DNA of 64,000 nt, taken from NCBI GenBank assembly GCA_003550725.1, contig PUKZ01000095.1:1-64000 (forward strand), read 5' to 3'. The DNA is from Bacteroidales bacterium (GTDB taxonomy: Bacteria; Bacteroidota; Bacteroidia; Bacteroidales; UBA7960). Shown one piece after another: positions 50,102 through 60,590 of the stretch; the first letter of the stretch is position 1, and every line of letters begins with the position of its first letter. The notes under the pieces are model-generated. The model did no database searches. It saw only the letters and a program-made list of their open reading frames with translations, and was not told the origin of the DNA. The translations under genes and the position numbers were made by a program.

Positions 50102-52441
50102 ATGCTCAACATATTCAAGATTTTTCTTCTTTTTTTCTTATTAGCCAATATAACTGTATCTGCCGGGCTCTCAACCAGGCATACCATAAAAGGGCATATT
50201 ACAGATGCTTCAAGCGGTGAGGTTCTTCCGGGTGCAACTGTTCAAATAGAATCTGTTAATAAAGGAACTACCACCAATAATTATGGATTTTACAGTATTA
50301 ATCTCAAAGAAGGGGCATATAAGCTTAAAATTTCCTACATTGGGTATAATACTGAATATTTTGATATTGAGCTGAATTCAAACGAGTCAATTGATTTTGA
50401 ACTGGAGCCTATACACACTGATCTCGCAGAGGTTGTTATCACCGATGAGCGGGCCGATCGCCATATTACGGATGTACGCATGAGTACAAGTAAGCTTTCA
50501 ATAGAAAAAGTCAGATCAATCCCTGCATTTATGGGTGAAACCGATATTCTAAAAACCTTGCATTTATTACCGGGAGTATCCTGGGGGGCTGAAGGAACAA
50601 CCGGGTTTTTTGTCAGGGGCGGTGGTCAGGATCAAAACATGATTTTGCTTGACGAAGCTCCTATTTATAACGCATCGCATTTGATGGGATTTTTTTCGGT
50701 TTTCAACCCAGATGTGATAAGGGATTTTCAGCTATACAAGGGCGGCATCCCGGCACAATATGGTGGAAGATTATCATCTGTTCTTGATATTCGGATGAAT
50801 GACGGTAATAACAGAGAGTTTAAAGGAACTGGTGGGATAGGAACAATTTCAAGCAGGCTAACATTAGAAGGCCCCTTAAAAAAAGATACAGGCAGTTTTA
50901 TAGTATCGGGGCGACGAACTTATGCAGACCTGTTTCTGCCCTTATCTTCTGATCCAAATCTTCAAAACAATCAACTTTTCTTTTATGACCTAAATGCAAA
51001 AGCAAACTACAGGTTCAATAAAAATAACCGTCTTTTTGTTTCAGGTTATTTTGGCAAAGATGTTTTCAGGTTTGATGATATTTTCGGCTTTAAGTGGGGC
51101 AATACATCCTCCACATTAAGATGGAACCACATTTTCAACAGTAAATTATTCTCAAATTTTACCTTTGTATACAGTAATTACGATTACAATCTGCATGCCG
51201 AAGAAGGCATGCTTTCTGTTGACTGGGCTTCACATATAGAAGACATCACCTTAAAAGGAGATTTCACCTGGTATCCAAACCCCGAAAATACAGTTAAGTT
51301 CGGCCTACATTCAACATCCCACTCCTTAAACCCGGGGCATATTATAGGTATTGATGGCGAAGAACCTATAGCAGAATATAAAATGCCAAACAACTACGCT
51401 CTACACCACTCATTATATGCATCAAACAAACATAAATTATCAGAAAATATTACAGTTGAATATGGATTACGTTATTCGCTGTTTCAGAATATCGGTGAAG
51501 CAACAATCTATTCGTATGATAAAAATTATAATGTAACTGATACTTCTAAATATGCCAGTGGCGAAATTTTTGATCATCACCACGGACTAGAGCCAAGAAT
51601 TGCCATGGTTTATCAATTGGATGAAAAGCAAAGTGTTAAGGCTAATTACAATCGAACCAGGCAGTATCTGCATCAGGCAACAAACACAACCGCAGCAACT
51701 CCTCTTGATGTATGGTTTCCAAGTAGCCCTAATGTAAAACCACAAATTGCAGATCAGTGGGCTATAGGTTACTTCAGAAATTTTTACAATAATACTTTTG
51801 AAAGTTCGCTGGAACTTTATTATAAAAATATGAAAAACCAAATAGATTTCCGTGAAAACGCTTCGTTGCTTCTAAACCCATATTTGGAGAGCGAGCTAAG
51901 AACAGGCAAAGCCTGGGCATATGGCGCAGAATTTATGATAAACAAAACAAAAGGAGATTTTACAGGTTGGATAAGTTACACATGGTCGAAAACAATGAGA
52001 AAAATCCCTGCCATTAATAACGGAGAACCTTACCCTGCCGCCTATGACCGCCCACACGACATCTCTCTTGTTTTGTCATACGATGTTAATCAACGCATTA
52101 ATGCATCTGCCAGCTGGACCTATAATACAGGCAGGCCTATAACAATGCCTGCCGGAAAATTTGAATATAAAGGTCTAACATTACCAACTTATTCAAAACG
52201 AAATAGTGAAAGACTACCGGATTACCACAGGTTAGACCTTTCATTAACAATAAAAACAACAAGACAAATAACAAGAAACTGGGAAGGAAAATGGAATATC
52301 TCGGTTTATAATGCATATTACCGGAAAAATGTTTTTTCTTATTATTTTGATAAAAATGAAGATAACCCCGGCAAAACACAAGCATATAAAATATTCCTGT
52401 TTGGAATTATACCCGCGGTTTCCTATAATTTCAGCTTTTGA
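50102..52441 (+). CDS. TonB-dependent receptor with N-terminal carboxypeptidase-regulatory-like domain
   Basis: IKGHITDASSGEVLPGATVQIESVNKGTTTNNYGFYSINLKEGAYKLKISYIGY; plug FMGETDILKTLHLLPGVSWGAEGTTGFFVRGGGQDQNMILLDEAPIYN; C-terminal aromatic beta-barrel end SYNFSF. Confidence 0.94.
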   Translation: MLNIFKIFLLFFLLANITVSAGLSTRHTIKGHITDASSGEVLPGATVQIESVNKGTTTNNYGFYSINLKEGAYKLKISYIGYNTEYFDIELNSNESIDFELEPIHTDLAEVVITDERADRHITDVRMSTSKLSIEKVRSIPAFMGETDILKTLHLLPGVSWGAEGTTGFFVRGGGQDQNMILLDEAPIYNASHLMGFFSVFNPDVIRDFQLYKGGIPAQYGGRLSSVLDIRMNDGNNREFKGTGGIGTISSRLTLEGPLKKDTGSFIVSGRRTYADLFLPLSSDPNLQNNQLFFYDLNAKANYRFNKNNRLFVSGYFGKDVFRFDDIFGFKWGNTSSTLRWNHIFNSKLFSNFTFVYSNYDYNLHAEEGMLSVDWASHIEDITLKGDFTWYPNPENTVKFGLHSTSHSLNPGHIIGIDGEEPIAEYKMPNNYALHHSLYASNKHKLSENITVEYGLRYSLFQNIGEATIYSYDKNYNVTDTSKYASGEIFDHHHGLEPRIAMVYQLDEKQSVKANYNRTRQYLHQATNTTAATPLDVWFPSSPNVKPQIADQWAIGYFRNFYNNTFESSLELYYKNMKNQIDFRENASLLLNPYLESELRTGKAWAYGAEFMINKTKGDFTGWISYTWSKTMRKIPAINNGEPYPAAYDRPHDISLVLSYDVNQRINASASWTYNTGRPITMPAGKFEYKGLTLPTYSKRNSERLPDYHRLDLSLTIKTTRQITRNWEGKWNISVYNAYYRKNVFSYYFDKNEDNPGKTQAYKIFLFGIIPAVSYNFSF

Positions 52442-52461
52442 TTAATAAAAAACGCAAACTA

Positions 52462-53265
52462 ATGAAAATATTAAATATTAAGCTTGTATTTTTTTGTCTC
52501 TTCAGCCTATTATGCTGTGTAGAAGAAATAGATCTTCTGCTCCATGAAGATGAATATTCAAAATTGGTTATTGATGGCATGATTACAAATGATACTACAA
52601 GTCATAAGGTCTATCTGAGTAAAACAAGACCCTACTTATCTGAAAAGCCAGCAAAAAAAGTCACAGAAGCAAATGTAACAATTAAAGACAATAAAGGAAA
52701 TATTTTCAAACTGGCTGAAAAAGATTCCGGAATATACAAAACCAATAATGATGTATATGGGGTCATCGGCAAAACTTATACCCTGACAATCGATTATGAT
52801 AATGAGACTTATTATGCTGAATCAACTATGAAGCCGATTCCCTTAATTGATTCATTAGTTTATGAATATGACGACTCACGCAAACAATACAATATAATAC
52901 TCTACGGTAAAGATCCGGAAAGCAAAAACGGCAAATACATGTGGAATGTATATGTAAACGGAAAGCTTATAACCAAAACCATTGACATGATAAACTTTAC
53001 TAATGACGCATCATTAAAAGAAGGATATTTAATCAATCGAAGACCTTATAATTATAATATTCAAAAATATGATACGGTAACAATTGAAACACATTCAATC
53101 ACCGAAGATGCGATTATATTTTTTGAAGGAATACTATCCGAACCAACTTTTACAGGTAACCCTTTTGAAACACCCCCGGCAAACGTACAAGGCAATATCT
53201 CAAATGATGCTATAGGATTATTTTTTACCTCCGGTATTACACGGGATACATTAATTATTAAATAA
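52462..53265 (+). CDS. DUF4249 family lipoprotein
   Basis: LCCVEEIDLLLHEDEYSKLVIDGMITNDTTSHKVYLSKTRPY; usual partner of this TonB receptor type. Start at ATG 52462 rather than TTG 52438. Confidence 0.85.
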   Translation: MKILNIKLVFFCLFSLLCCVEEIDLLLHEDEYSKLVIDGMITNDTTSHKVYLSKTRPYLSEKPAKKVTEANVTIKDNKGNIFKLAEKDSGIYKTNNDVYGVIGKTYTLTIDYDNETYYAESTMKPIPLIDSLVYEYDDSRKQYNIILYGKDPESKNGKYMWNVYVNGKLITKTIDMINFTNDASLKEGYLINRRPYNYNIQKYDTVTIETHSITEDAIIFFEGILSEPTFTGNPFETPPANVQGNISNDAIGLFFTSGITRDTLIIK

Positions 53266-53357
53266 CCAGGTGAAATCATAATTTATATTACTTAATAAAG
53301 GCAGATTTTGATAATTAAAATAATTACTTTTGAAGAAAATAACCATATGAAACCACA

Positions 53358-54329
53358 ATGACCTTAAAAGAAATAAGTGCCCCTATAAAATCCAACCTAA
53401 AAGAGTTTGAAAATCAATTCAAATTCTCCATGAAAAGTAAAGTGCCTTTGCTTAATACTATTACCAGGTACATAGTAAAAAGAAAGGGTAAACAAATACG
53501 ACCCATGTTTGTATTTTTTGCTGCAAATATGTGCGGGGGTATTACAGAAAAAACATACAGGGCCGCGACACTAATTGAGCTTCTGCATACTGCAACACTC
53601 ATACATGATGATGTTGTAGACGATTCAAACGAAAGAAGAGGTTTTTTTTCACTTAATGCCCTCTGGAAAAACAAAATCTCTGTACTTGTAGGTGATTACC
53701 TGCTCTCAAGAGGATTACTCCTGGCCCTGGAAAATGAAGATTTTGAACTGCTGAAAATTGTTTCAAATTCAGTCAGGGAAATGAGTGAAGGCGAACTGCT
53801 CCAGGTTGAAAAAACCCGAAATATAAATATTGAAGAAGATGTTTATTTTAAAATAATTACAAAAAAAACAGCATCTCTCATAGCATCATGTTTTACATCC
53901 GGAGCAGCTTCTGTAATATCAAATCAGGATATAATAGAAAAAATGTATCAAATAGGAATTAATTGTGGTATCGCTTTTCAAATTAAAGATGATCTGTTAG
54001 ACTATAATATTGACTCGCTAAAAGGTAAGCCCTCAGGAATGGATATTAAAGACAGGAAAATGACTTTACCACTGATTTATCTCCTGAATAATGCTGATTA
54101 CCAACAAAAAAGAAAAATTATCAACATATTAAAAAACCACAATCATGACCCGGAAAAAATAAATACACTGATACAAAAGGTAAATAATAGTGGTGGTATT
54201 GATTACGCCCGGGAAAAAATGTGCCATTTTAAAAATATAGCGCTGAAAACACTCTATAGTTTTCCCGATTCCGATTCTCGCAAATCATTGGAAAAACTTA
54301 TTAATTTCACAATCCAAAGAGATAATTAG
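53358..54329 (+). CDS. Polyprenyl synthetase family protein (probably long-chain)
   Basis: GKQIRPMFVFFAANMCGG; LIHDDVVDDSNERRG; FQIKDDLLDYN. Confidence 0.92.
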   Translation: MTLKEISAPIKSNLKEFENQFKFSMKSKVPLLNTITRYIVKRKGKQIRPMFVFFAANMCGGITEKTYRAATLIELLHTATLIHDDVVDDSNERRGFFSLNALWKNKISVLVGDYLLSRGLLLALENEDFELLKIVSNSVREMSEGELLQVEKTRNINIEEDVYFKIITKKTASLIASCFTSGAASVISNQDIIEKMYQIGINCGIAFQIKDDLLDYNIDSLKGKPSGMDIKDRKMTLPLIYLLNNADYQQKRKIINILKNHNHDPEKINTLIQKVNNSGGIDYAREKMCHFKNIALKTLYSFPDSDSRKSLEKLINFTIQRDN

Positions 54330-54492
54330 ACAATAATATTATCGTTTATCAGTGAAAGAAAAAGCATATATCATCAATAATAAAAATTAACAGTTGCTAT
54401 TTAAAAAGGATTTATAATCGCAGTAATAATTTTTAAAGATGATTTTTTGAACAATTTTGATATCAACATTAATAAAAAATATATATTTCAAT

Positions 54493-56238
54493 ATGATGAC
54501 AAAAAAAATAACATTTACTTTTTTAATTATTTTAATTGCTTTTTCGGCCGGTTCTTTGTCAGCTCAAAAGTTTGAATTACCAATACAACATGAAGAGTTG
54601 AAGGGACAAGGCGACTCTATTGATAACCAAAAACATGGAAAATGGATTTATTACGATAAAAACAATACTATAAGAAAAAAAGGGAAATATGATTCAGGTA
54701 GTCGAAAAAATACATGGAACTTCTTCAATAGTGATTCAATAAAAATATTTGATTTTGATTACGACCTGAAAACCTATACCAAATACTATGAAAACGGCAT
54801 AGTAAAAAAAACGGGTGAATGGCATGAAACCGGAAAAGAAGGAAAATGGAAATATTTTAATGATAACGGGAAAAAAGAAGCCAGGGGCAGTTTTAAGAAT
54901 AACTTAAAATCAGGAAATTGGAAGTATTGGTCTTCAGATGGAACTTTAAAAAAAGAACATAATCATACTACGGGAGAAAGAAAAATATTTTATCAAAGCG
55001 GTCAAATTAAAGAAAAAGGTTTGATAAAGGATGACCATAAAACAGGTTTATGGAAATATTGGTATAAATCGGGCAATATATGGTCAAAAGGCAAATATGA
55101 CAGCGGTGAAAAAACAGGTTTGTGGGAATATTGGTACGAAGACGGAACAAAATGGTCTGAAATACAATACGAAGAAGGATTATCAAGGGGATGGTTTCCT
55201 AATGGTGTACTTGAAATGAAAGGTAATATAAAAGACGGTCTTAAACATGGATTATGGAAATTTTATTATGAAGATGGTGAGTTAAAAGAAAAATCAACTT
55301 ATTCAAAGGGGAAAAAAAATGGCGAAAGCAAAAAATACTTCGAAAACGGTAAAAAGAAATTTGAGGGAATTTATAAGGATAATCAAATACATGGTTATGC
55401 ACACTGGTATTATGAAAACGGAAAGCCTGAAATGGAAGGCAATTTGATAAAAGGTTTACAAGACAGTACATGGATTTTTTATAATGATAACGGAAATATT
55501 GCAAGCAAAGGTAATTTTAAAAAAGGTGTTCAACATGGTCATTGGACATATTTTTACAGTTGTGGCAATAAATTACGCGAAGGAAACTTCAAGGATGGTG
55601 ATCGCAGCGGACTGTGGGCTACATGGTATGAATCAGGGGCTAAAAGCCATAAAGGTCATTTTAAGGAGAATAAGGAAAACGGTGTATGGACTAGCTGGTA
55701 TGAAAATGGGCAAAAAAAAGACCGTGGTAAATTTAACATGGGCAAAATGGACAAACTATGGGAAGGTTGGTTTGAAAATGGACAAAAACAATATATCATA
55801 AACTATAATAACGATTTGCGACACGGTAAAGCACAGCATTGGTATAAAAACGGAAACAAAAGATATACCGGAAGGTATAAAGAAGGTACTAAGGAAGGCA
55901 AGTGGAAACAATGGTACGAAAATGGAAATTTACAAAAAACAGGATTATATGAAAAGGGAAAAAAGCAGGGTAAATGGCATTTTTACTGTGAACAAGGATC
56001 TTTAGCAAGAGAACAGGGATTTAAAGATAACCGGCCTGAAGGTAAATTTACTGCATATTACAGCAATGGTAATGAATTGCAAACCGGAAATTTCAAAAAT
56101 GGAAAACGTGTCGGCGAATGGACTATCAGGGATAGATTTGGTAACAAAAAAAGAGTTATGGTATACGATGACAATGGAAATCTTCTTCATCAGGAAAAAT
56201 TCGAACAAAGGTCAAGGAGAGGGCGTTTTCCATATTAA
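54493..56238 (+). CDS. Secreted MORN-like (YwqK-type) repeat protein
   Basis: Signal peptide (KKITFTFLIILIAFSAGSLSAQ) then more than 20 modules of the type KxGLWKYWYENGxxKxKGxYKxG. Start at ATG 54493 preferred over 54457. Confidence 0.9.
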   Translation: MMTKKITFTFLIILIAFSAGSLSAQKFELPIQHEELKGQGDSIDNQKHGKWIYYDKNNTIRKKGKYDSGSRKNTWNFFNSDSIKIFDFDYDLKTYTKYYENGIVKKTGEWHETGKEGKWKYFNDNGKKEARGSFKNNLKSGNWKYWSSDGTLKKEHNHTTGERKIFYQSGQIKEKGLIKDDHKTGLWKYWYKSGNIWSKGKYDSGEKTGLWEYWYEDGTKWSEIQYEEGLSRGWFPNGVLEMKGNIKDGLKHGLWKFYYEDGELKEKSTYSKGKKNGESKKYFENGKKKFEGIYKDNQIHGYAHWYYENGKPEMEGNLIKGLQDSTWIFYNDNGNIASKGNFKKGVQHGHWTYFYSCGNKLREGNFKDGDRSGLWATWYESGAKSHKGHFKENKENGVWTSWYENGQKKDRGKFNMGKMDKLWEGWFENGQKQYIINYNNDLRHGKAQHWYKNGNKRYTGRYKEGTKEGKWKQWYENGNLQKTGLYEKGKKQGKWHFYCEQGSLAREQGFKDNRPEGKFTAYYSNGNELQTGNFKNGKRVGEWTIRDRFGNKKRVMVYDDNGNLLHQEKFEQRSRRGRFPY

Positions 56239-56283
56239 AATTTGATCTAATCTTAAAAACATATATCATAAATAAGTAATCAT

Positions 56284-56330
56284 AAAAAAAAGAGAACCCT
56301 TTAACAAAAATTGTTAAAAAACTCTCCCTT
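56284..56330. terminator. Candidate stem-loop between convergent genes
   Basis: A-tract, AGAG..., TTTAACAA-AAA-TTGTTAAA (56300-56318), ...CTCT, CCTTTT. Confidence 0.4.
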
Positions 56331-56370
56331 TTCACAAACTTTTCACAAATTAAGCAAAATCTTCAGCCAA

Positions 56371-56664
56371 TTAATTGCATTTTTCAATACATTCTATAAT
56401 ACTTTTCAACGCGTCATCTTTGATTGAATAAAAAGTATTCTTGCCACTCCTTCGGCTTTTAAGAACACCCTTATTTTTCAAAACATTCAAATGATGCGAA
56501 GCTGATGCCTGCTCAATTTTTAGATTTTCATAAATTGATGTAACATTCATTTGCTTGTTCTTATCAAGCATCTCAATTATAGCTATTCTCATAGGATGCG
56601 CTATAGCACGTAATTTACTTGCTGCATCTTCAAGTTTTTTTGCGTCAAGTCTTTGATTTCCCAT
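56371..56664 (-). CDS. ArsR-family HTH transcriptional regulator
   Basis: KLRAIAHPMRIAIIEMLDKNKQMNVTSIYENLKIEQASASHHLNVLKNKGVLKSRRSGKNTFYSI. Confidence 0.9.
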   Translation of the reverse strand: MGNQRLDAKKLEDAASKLRAIAHPMRIAIIEMLDKNKQMNVTSIYENLKIEQASASHHLNVLKNKGVLKSRRSGKNTFYSIKDDALKSIIECIEKCN

Positions 56665-56788
56665 AATAAGATTATATTAAATATTAAAAAAATCTGTTTG
56701 ATTATATCAAAGGTATGAAATATTTAAATATTAATTATAGTTTTTTGTTTTTTTTCTGTATTTTTATCTTGTTACTAGGAAGTTATAG

Positions 56789-57544
56789 TTATTTCGCCTT
56801 AGATTTGCAAACTTTAGCTTTAAAAAATTCACGGTTCATAAGGGCAATAAACTCCACATCAATCCCTTTTGGGCAGTCAATTTGACAACTATAGGTATTT
56901 GAGCATCCCCCAAATCCCAAATCATCCATTTTTTTGACCATTTTTTGGACTCTCCGGGCAGCTTCAGGTTTACCATGAGGTAATAATGCCAATTGCGACA
57001 CTTTCGCCGCTACAAATAACATAGCTGAAGAATTTTTGCATGCCGCGGCACATGCCCCACAGCCTATACATTCAGCAGCATCGAAAGCCTTGTCTGATGA
57101 ATGTTTATCGACAGGTATAGAATTGGCTTCCGGTGCAGAGCCTGCATTAACACTGATATACCCGCCTGAACGAATAATTTCATCTAAAGCAGTGCGATCA
57201 ACCATAAGATCTTTGATAACAGGAAAAGCTTTCGACCTCCATGGTTCAACAACAATGGTACTGCCATCCTCAAAAGATCGCAAATGAAGCTCGCATGTTG
57301 TTGTCTTTTTCTCAGGGCCATGCGGACGACCGTTTATATACATGCCGCATGCGCCACAAATACCCTCCCTGCAATCATGGTCAAATGCTATCGGATCGTC
57401 ACCCTTCTTTATTAATTGTTCGTTTAAAAAATCAAGCATTTCCAAAAAAGACATTTCAGGCGATACGTTTTCCAGGTTGTATTTAACAAAACGCCCCTTT
57501 GCATTTGCGTTTTTTTGTCGCCATATTTTTAATGTGATATTCAT
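56789..57544 (-). CDS. sdhB: Succinate dehydrogenase/fumarate reductase iron-sulfur subunit
   Basis: [53 protein letters not shown]. Confidence 0.95.
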   Translation of the reverse strand: MNITLKIWRQKNANAKGRFVKYNLENVSPEMSFLEMLDFLNEQLIKKGDDPIAFDHDCREGICGACGMYINGRPHGPEKKTTTCELHLRSFEDGSTIVVEPWRSKAFPVIKDLMVDRTALDEIIRSGGYISVNAGSAPEANSIPVDKHSSDKAFDAAECIGCGACAAACKNSSAMLFVAAKVSQLALLPHGKPEAARRVQKMVKKMDDLGFGGCSNTYSCQIDCPKGIDVEFIALMNREFFKAKVCKSKAK

Positions 57545-57687
57545 GGTTGTATATATTTATAATTCGGCTGTTAACTAATTTAATATCGGTTTATACAACA
57601 TATAATATTAATAGACATTTTACAATTCCAAGCGTAAACAGAGCAATCATCTTTCAGCATACAAAGTTTGTAATATCATTACTAAAT

Positions 57688-59607
57688 CTATTTGTAGCTT
57701 CGTTGTTTTAGTTCAACAAACTCAAAATTCAAGTCTTCTTTATGCATTATATGTTTCTTATCAGGCCCTTTATACTCCCATGCCGCCACATAAGCATATT
57801 CTTCGTCAATTCTCAATGTTTCCCCGGTTTCTGTTTGTGACTCCTCCCTGAAATGAGCTCCACATGATTCTTTACGATTTAACGCATCCTGTATCATCAA
57901 ATGTCCTATTTCAAAGAAAGTTTCAACTCGAAGTGCTTTTTCTAATTCCTGATTCAATTCATAACCGGTGCCGGGAATTGCAAGTTCTTTGTAAAACTCT
58001 TCCTCCAGTTCTTTTAACAATTGCGAACCTTTAAGCAAACCTTCTTCATTTCTAATCATTCCGCAATAATCCCATAATATTTTTCCTAATCTCCTGTGGA
58101 AAGAGGTAGCTGTTTCACTTCCTTTTATATTTACTAGTCTATCTATTCTTTCTTTAACATCCTTTTCTGCCTTATCAAATTCAGCAGTATCAGTGGGTAT
58201 TCTTGGAGTTGCAATTTCGTCAGCAAGATAATCAGCTATTGTATATGGGAGTATAAAATAGCCGTCGCCCGAACATTGCATGAGAGAATTAGCTCCAAGT
58301 CTGTTTGCACCATGATCTGAGAAATTGGATTCTCCTATAGCATATAAGCCCGGAATAGTGGTCATAAGGTTATAATCTACCCAAAGCCCGCCCATTGTAT
58401 AATGGCCGGCAGGATAAATTTTCATGGGCTCATCATACGGAATTATACCTGTAATTTTCTCATACATTTCAAACAAGTTCCCATACTTGTCTTTTATAGC
58501 AGCTTTTCCTTGTTTGTTAATTGCATCTTTAAAATCGAGATAAACTGCCAGCCCGGTATCTCCTACTCCATAACCTGCATCACATCGTTCTTTTGCAGCC
58601 CTCGAACCAACATCTCTGGGTACCAAATTTCCATATGCCGGATATTGGCGCTCCAGGTAATAATCCCTTTCTTCCTCGGGTATTTCATTCGGATGGCGAT
58701 TATCATCCTTGGCTTTAGGTACCCAAACTCTTCCGTCGTTACGCAAAGATTCAGACATAAGTGTCAATTTCGACTGGTATTCATTGAGAACAGGAACACT
58801 GGTCGGATGAATTTGAATAAAGCTAGGATTAGCAAATAATGCCCCTTTCTTATGGGCTGACCAGGCAGCCATTGGATTTGACCCCAAAGCAAGTGTGGAA
58901 AGGTAAAAAACTGTACCATAACCACCTGTTGCCAAAACAACTGTGTGGGCAGAATGTCTCTCCAATTCACCGGTTATAAGGTTGCGGGCTATTATACCAC
59001 GAGCTTGCCCGTCAATTACAACCAAATCAATCATTTCACGACGAGAATACATTGTAACAGTTCCCTTTTCTACCTGCCTGCTTAAAGATGAATAACTGCC
59101 CAGCAAACACTGCTGACCGGTTTGACCCTTAGCATAAAAGGTTCTTGAAACCTGAACCCCTCCAAAAGACCGGGTATCTAACATGCCACCATAATCGTGT
59201 GCAAAAGGCACACCTAAAGCCGTATAATGATCAATTACTTTATTACTGACCTCTGCCGCCCGGTAAACGTTTGCCTCACGCGAACGATAATCACCGCCTT
59301 TTATAGTATCTAAGAATAACCTGTAAACACTATCGCCGTCATTCTTATAATTCTTCGCAGCATTAGTCCCTCCCTGGGCAGCAACTGAATGTGCCCGGCG
59401 TGGAGTATCCTGAAAACAAAAAACCTTAACATTGTAACCAAGCTCTCCCAGTGAACTGGCAGCAGAAGCACCTGCTAAACCTGTGCCAACAACAATAACA
59501 TCAAGCTTCTTGCGATTGGCAGGACTTACAAGCTTCAATCCGGTCTTGTATGTCTCCCATTTTTCAGTTAAAGGTCCTGACGGTATTTTAGAATCAAATT
59601 TTATCAT
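57688..59607 (-). CDS. sdhA: Succinate dehydrogenase/fumarate reductase flavoprotein subunit
   Basis: [68 protein letters not shown]. Confidence 0.96.
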   Translation of the reverse strand: MIKFDSKIPSGPLTEKWETYKTGLKLVSPANRKKLDVIVVGTGLAGASAASSLGELGYNVKVFCFQDTPRRAHSVAAQGGTNAAKNYKNDGDSVYRLFLDTIKGGDYRSREANVYRAAEVSNKVIDHYTALGVPFAHDYGGMLDTRSFGGVQVSRTFYAKGQTGQQCLLGSYSSLSRQVEKGTVTMYSRREMIDLVVIDGQARGIIARNLITGELERHSAHTVVLATGGYGTVFYLSTLALGSNPMAAWSAHKKGALFANPSFIQIHPTSVPVLNEYQSKLTLMSESLRNDGRVWVPKAKDDNRHPNEIPEEERDYYLERQYPAYGNLVPRDVGSRAAKERCDAGYGVGDTGLAVYLDFKDAINKQGKAAIKDKYGNLFEMYEKITGIIPYDEPMKIYPAGHYTMGGLWVDYNLMTTIPGLYAIGESNFSDHGANRLGANSLMQCSGDGYFILPYTIADYLADEIATPRIPTDTAEFDKAEKDVKERIDRLVNIKGSETATSFHRRLGKILWDYCGMIRNEEGLLKGSQLLKELEEEFYKELAIPGTGYELNQELEKALRVETFFEIGHLMIQDALNRKESCGAHFREESQTETGETLRIDEEYAYVAAWEYKGPDKKHIMHKEDLNFEFVELKQRSYK

Positions 59608-59636
59608 GGCTCAAAACTTTCCGAGTTGATATTTTA

Positions 59637-60308
59637 TTAACTATAAAAAAATAAAAAATATATTGGAATAAGTGCAAAACCAACAGCTATAACAATTGAA
59701 TAAATTGTACCTATTACTTTTATCGCAGGAGTATACTTCTCATGATTCAAACCCAATGATTGAAAAGCCGACTGAAAAGCATGCTTTAAATGAAAACCCA
59801 AAAAAACTAAAGCAACCAGGTAAATAGCAGAATATAAAGGGTTTTGAAAAACCACAACAGCCATCGGGAAAAAATCATGCGGACTATCTGCATATTCAGG
59901 AACAGGAACAAACCCAACTTTTACAAAGAAAAAGTTTAAAAAATGAATAAACAGAAATATAAAAATAATCACTCCCGTATGTATCATATATTTCGAAAAC
60001 CTGGACTTCTCGGTTTTTAAACTCTTGGCGTACTTAATCGGACGTGCCCTGTAATTATATATTTCTAAGATAACCCCAAGCAATATATGAATCAAAAATC
60101 CACCAAACAAAACATACTCCATTATCTTGATAAATGGATTGGTTATCATAAATTGTACAGCCTCTCCGAATAATTCGCCATCATCTCCAACAATCATCAG
60201 CAAATTAATAGTTAGGTGTACTACCAAAAAAAGCATCAAAAATATGCCGGCCAATGCCATTACATATTTCTGGCTTAATGTCGAAAATCCTATTCGTTTA
60301 TTGCCCAT
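59637..60308 (-). CDS. sdhC: Succinate dehydrogenase cytochrome b subunit (b558 type)
   Basis: Polytopic with conserved His residues (LVVHLTINL, GGFLIHILLG, YMIHTGVIIFIFLFIHFLNF, FHLKHAFQSAFQSLG); first gene of sdhCAB. Confidence 0.93.
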   Translation of the reverse strand: MGNKRIGFSTLSQKYVMALAGIFLMLFLVVHLTINLLMIVGDDGELFGEAVQFMITNPFIKIMEYVLFGGFLIHILLGVILEIYNYRARPIKYAKSLKTEKSRFSKYMIHTGVIIFIFLFIHFLNFFFVKVGFVPVPEYADSPHDFFPMAVVVFQNPLYSAIYLVALVFLGFHLKHAFQSAFQSLGLNHEKYTPAIKVIGTIYSIVIAVGFALIPIYFLFFYS

Positions 60309-60443
60309 CGCTTTTTAAAATTGAATGTGGTAATAAAATTATTGAATATCTATTAAAAAAGTTGTTTATTTGTTATTATTTTCAATCCGATTTAAAACAA
60401 CAGCTATATGCCGAATTTTTTAATCAATTTCATAAAACCGAAA

Positions 60444-60475
60444 CAAATGTATATTTTTATAATCTTTTTTACAAA
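60444..60475 (-). promoter_or_regulatory. Putative sdhCAB promoter: TTTG (60475-60472), 20 nt, TACATTTG (60451-60444)
   Basis: Reverse-strand match to the Bacteroidota consensus TTTG-N19~21-TAnnTTTG upstream of sdhC. Confidence 0.5.
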
Positions 60476-60590
60476 AAATTAAGTAATTTATAACCGTTAT
60501 AAATAAAAACATCATATTATTCATTTATTAATCGCTACCAATAAATTTATATAAATTACAGAAAACTGCCTGAAACATAGGTATATAAAC

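Noticed and set aside
58402-58839. 145-aa plus-strand ORF
   Set aside because: Antisense to sdhA, which is strongly supported.
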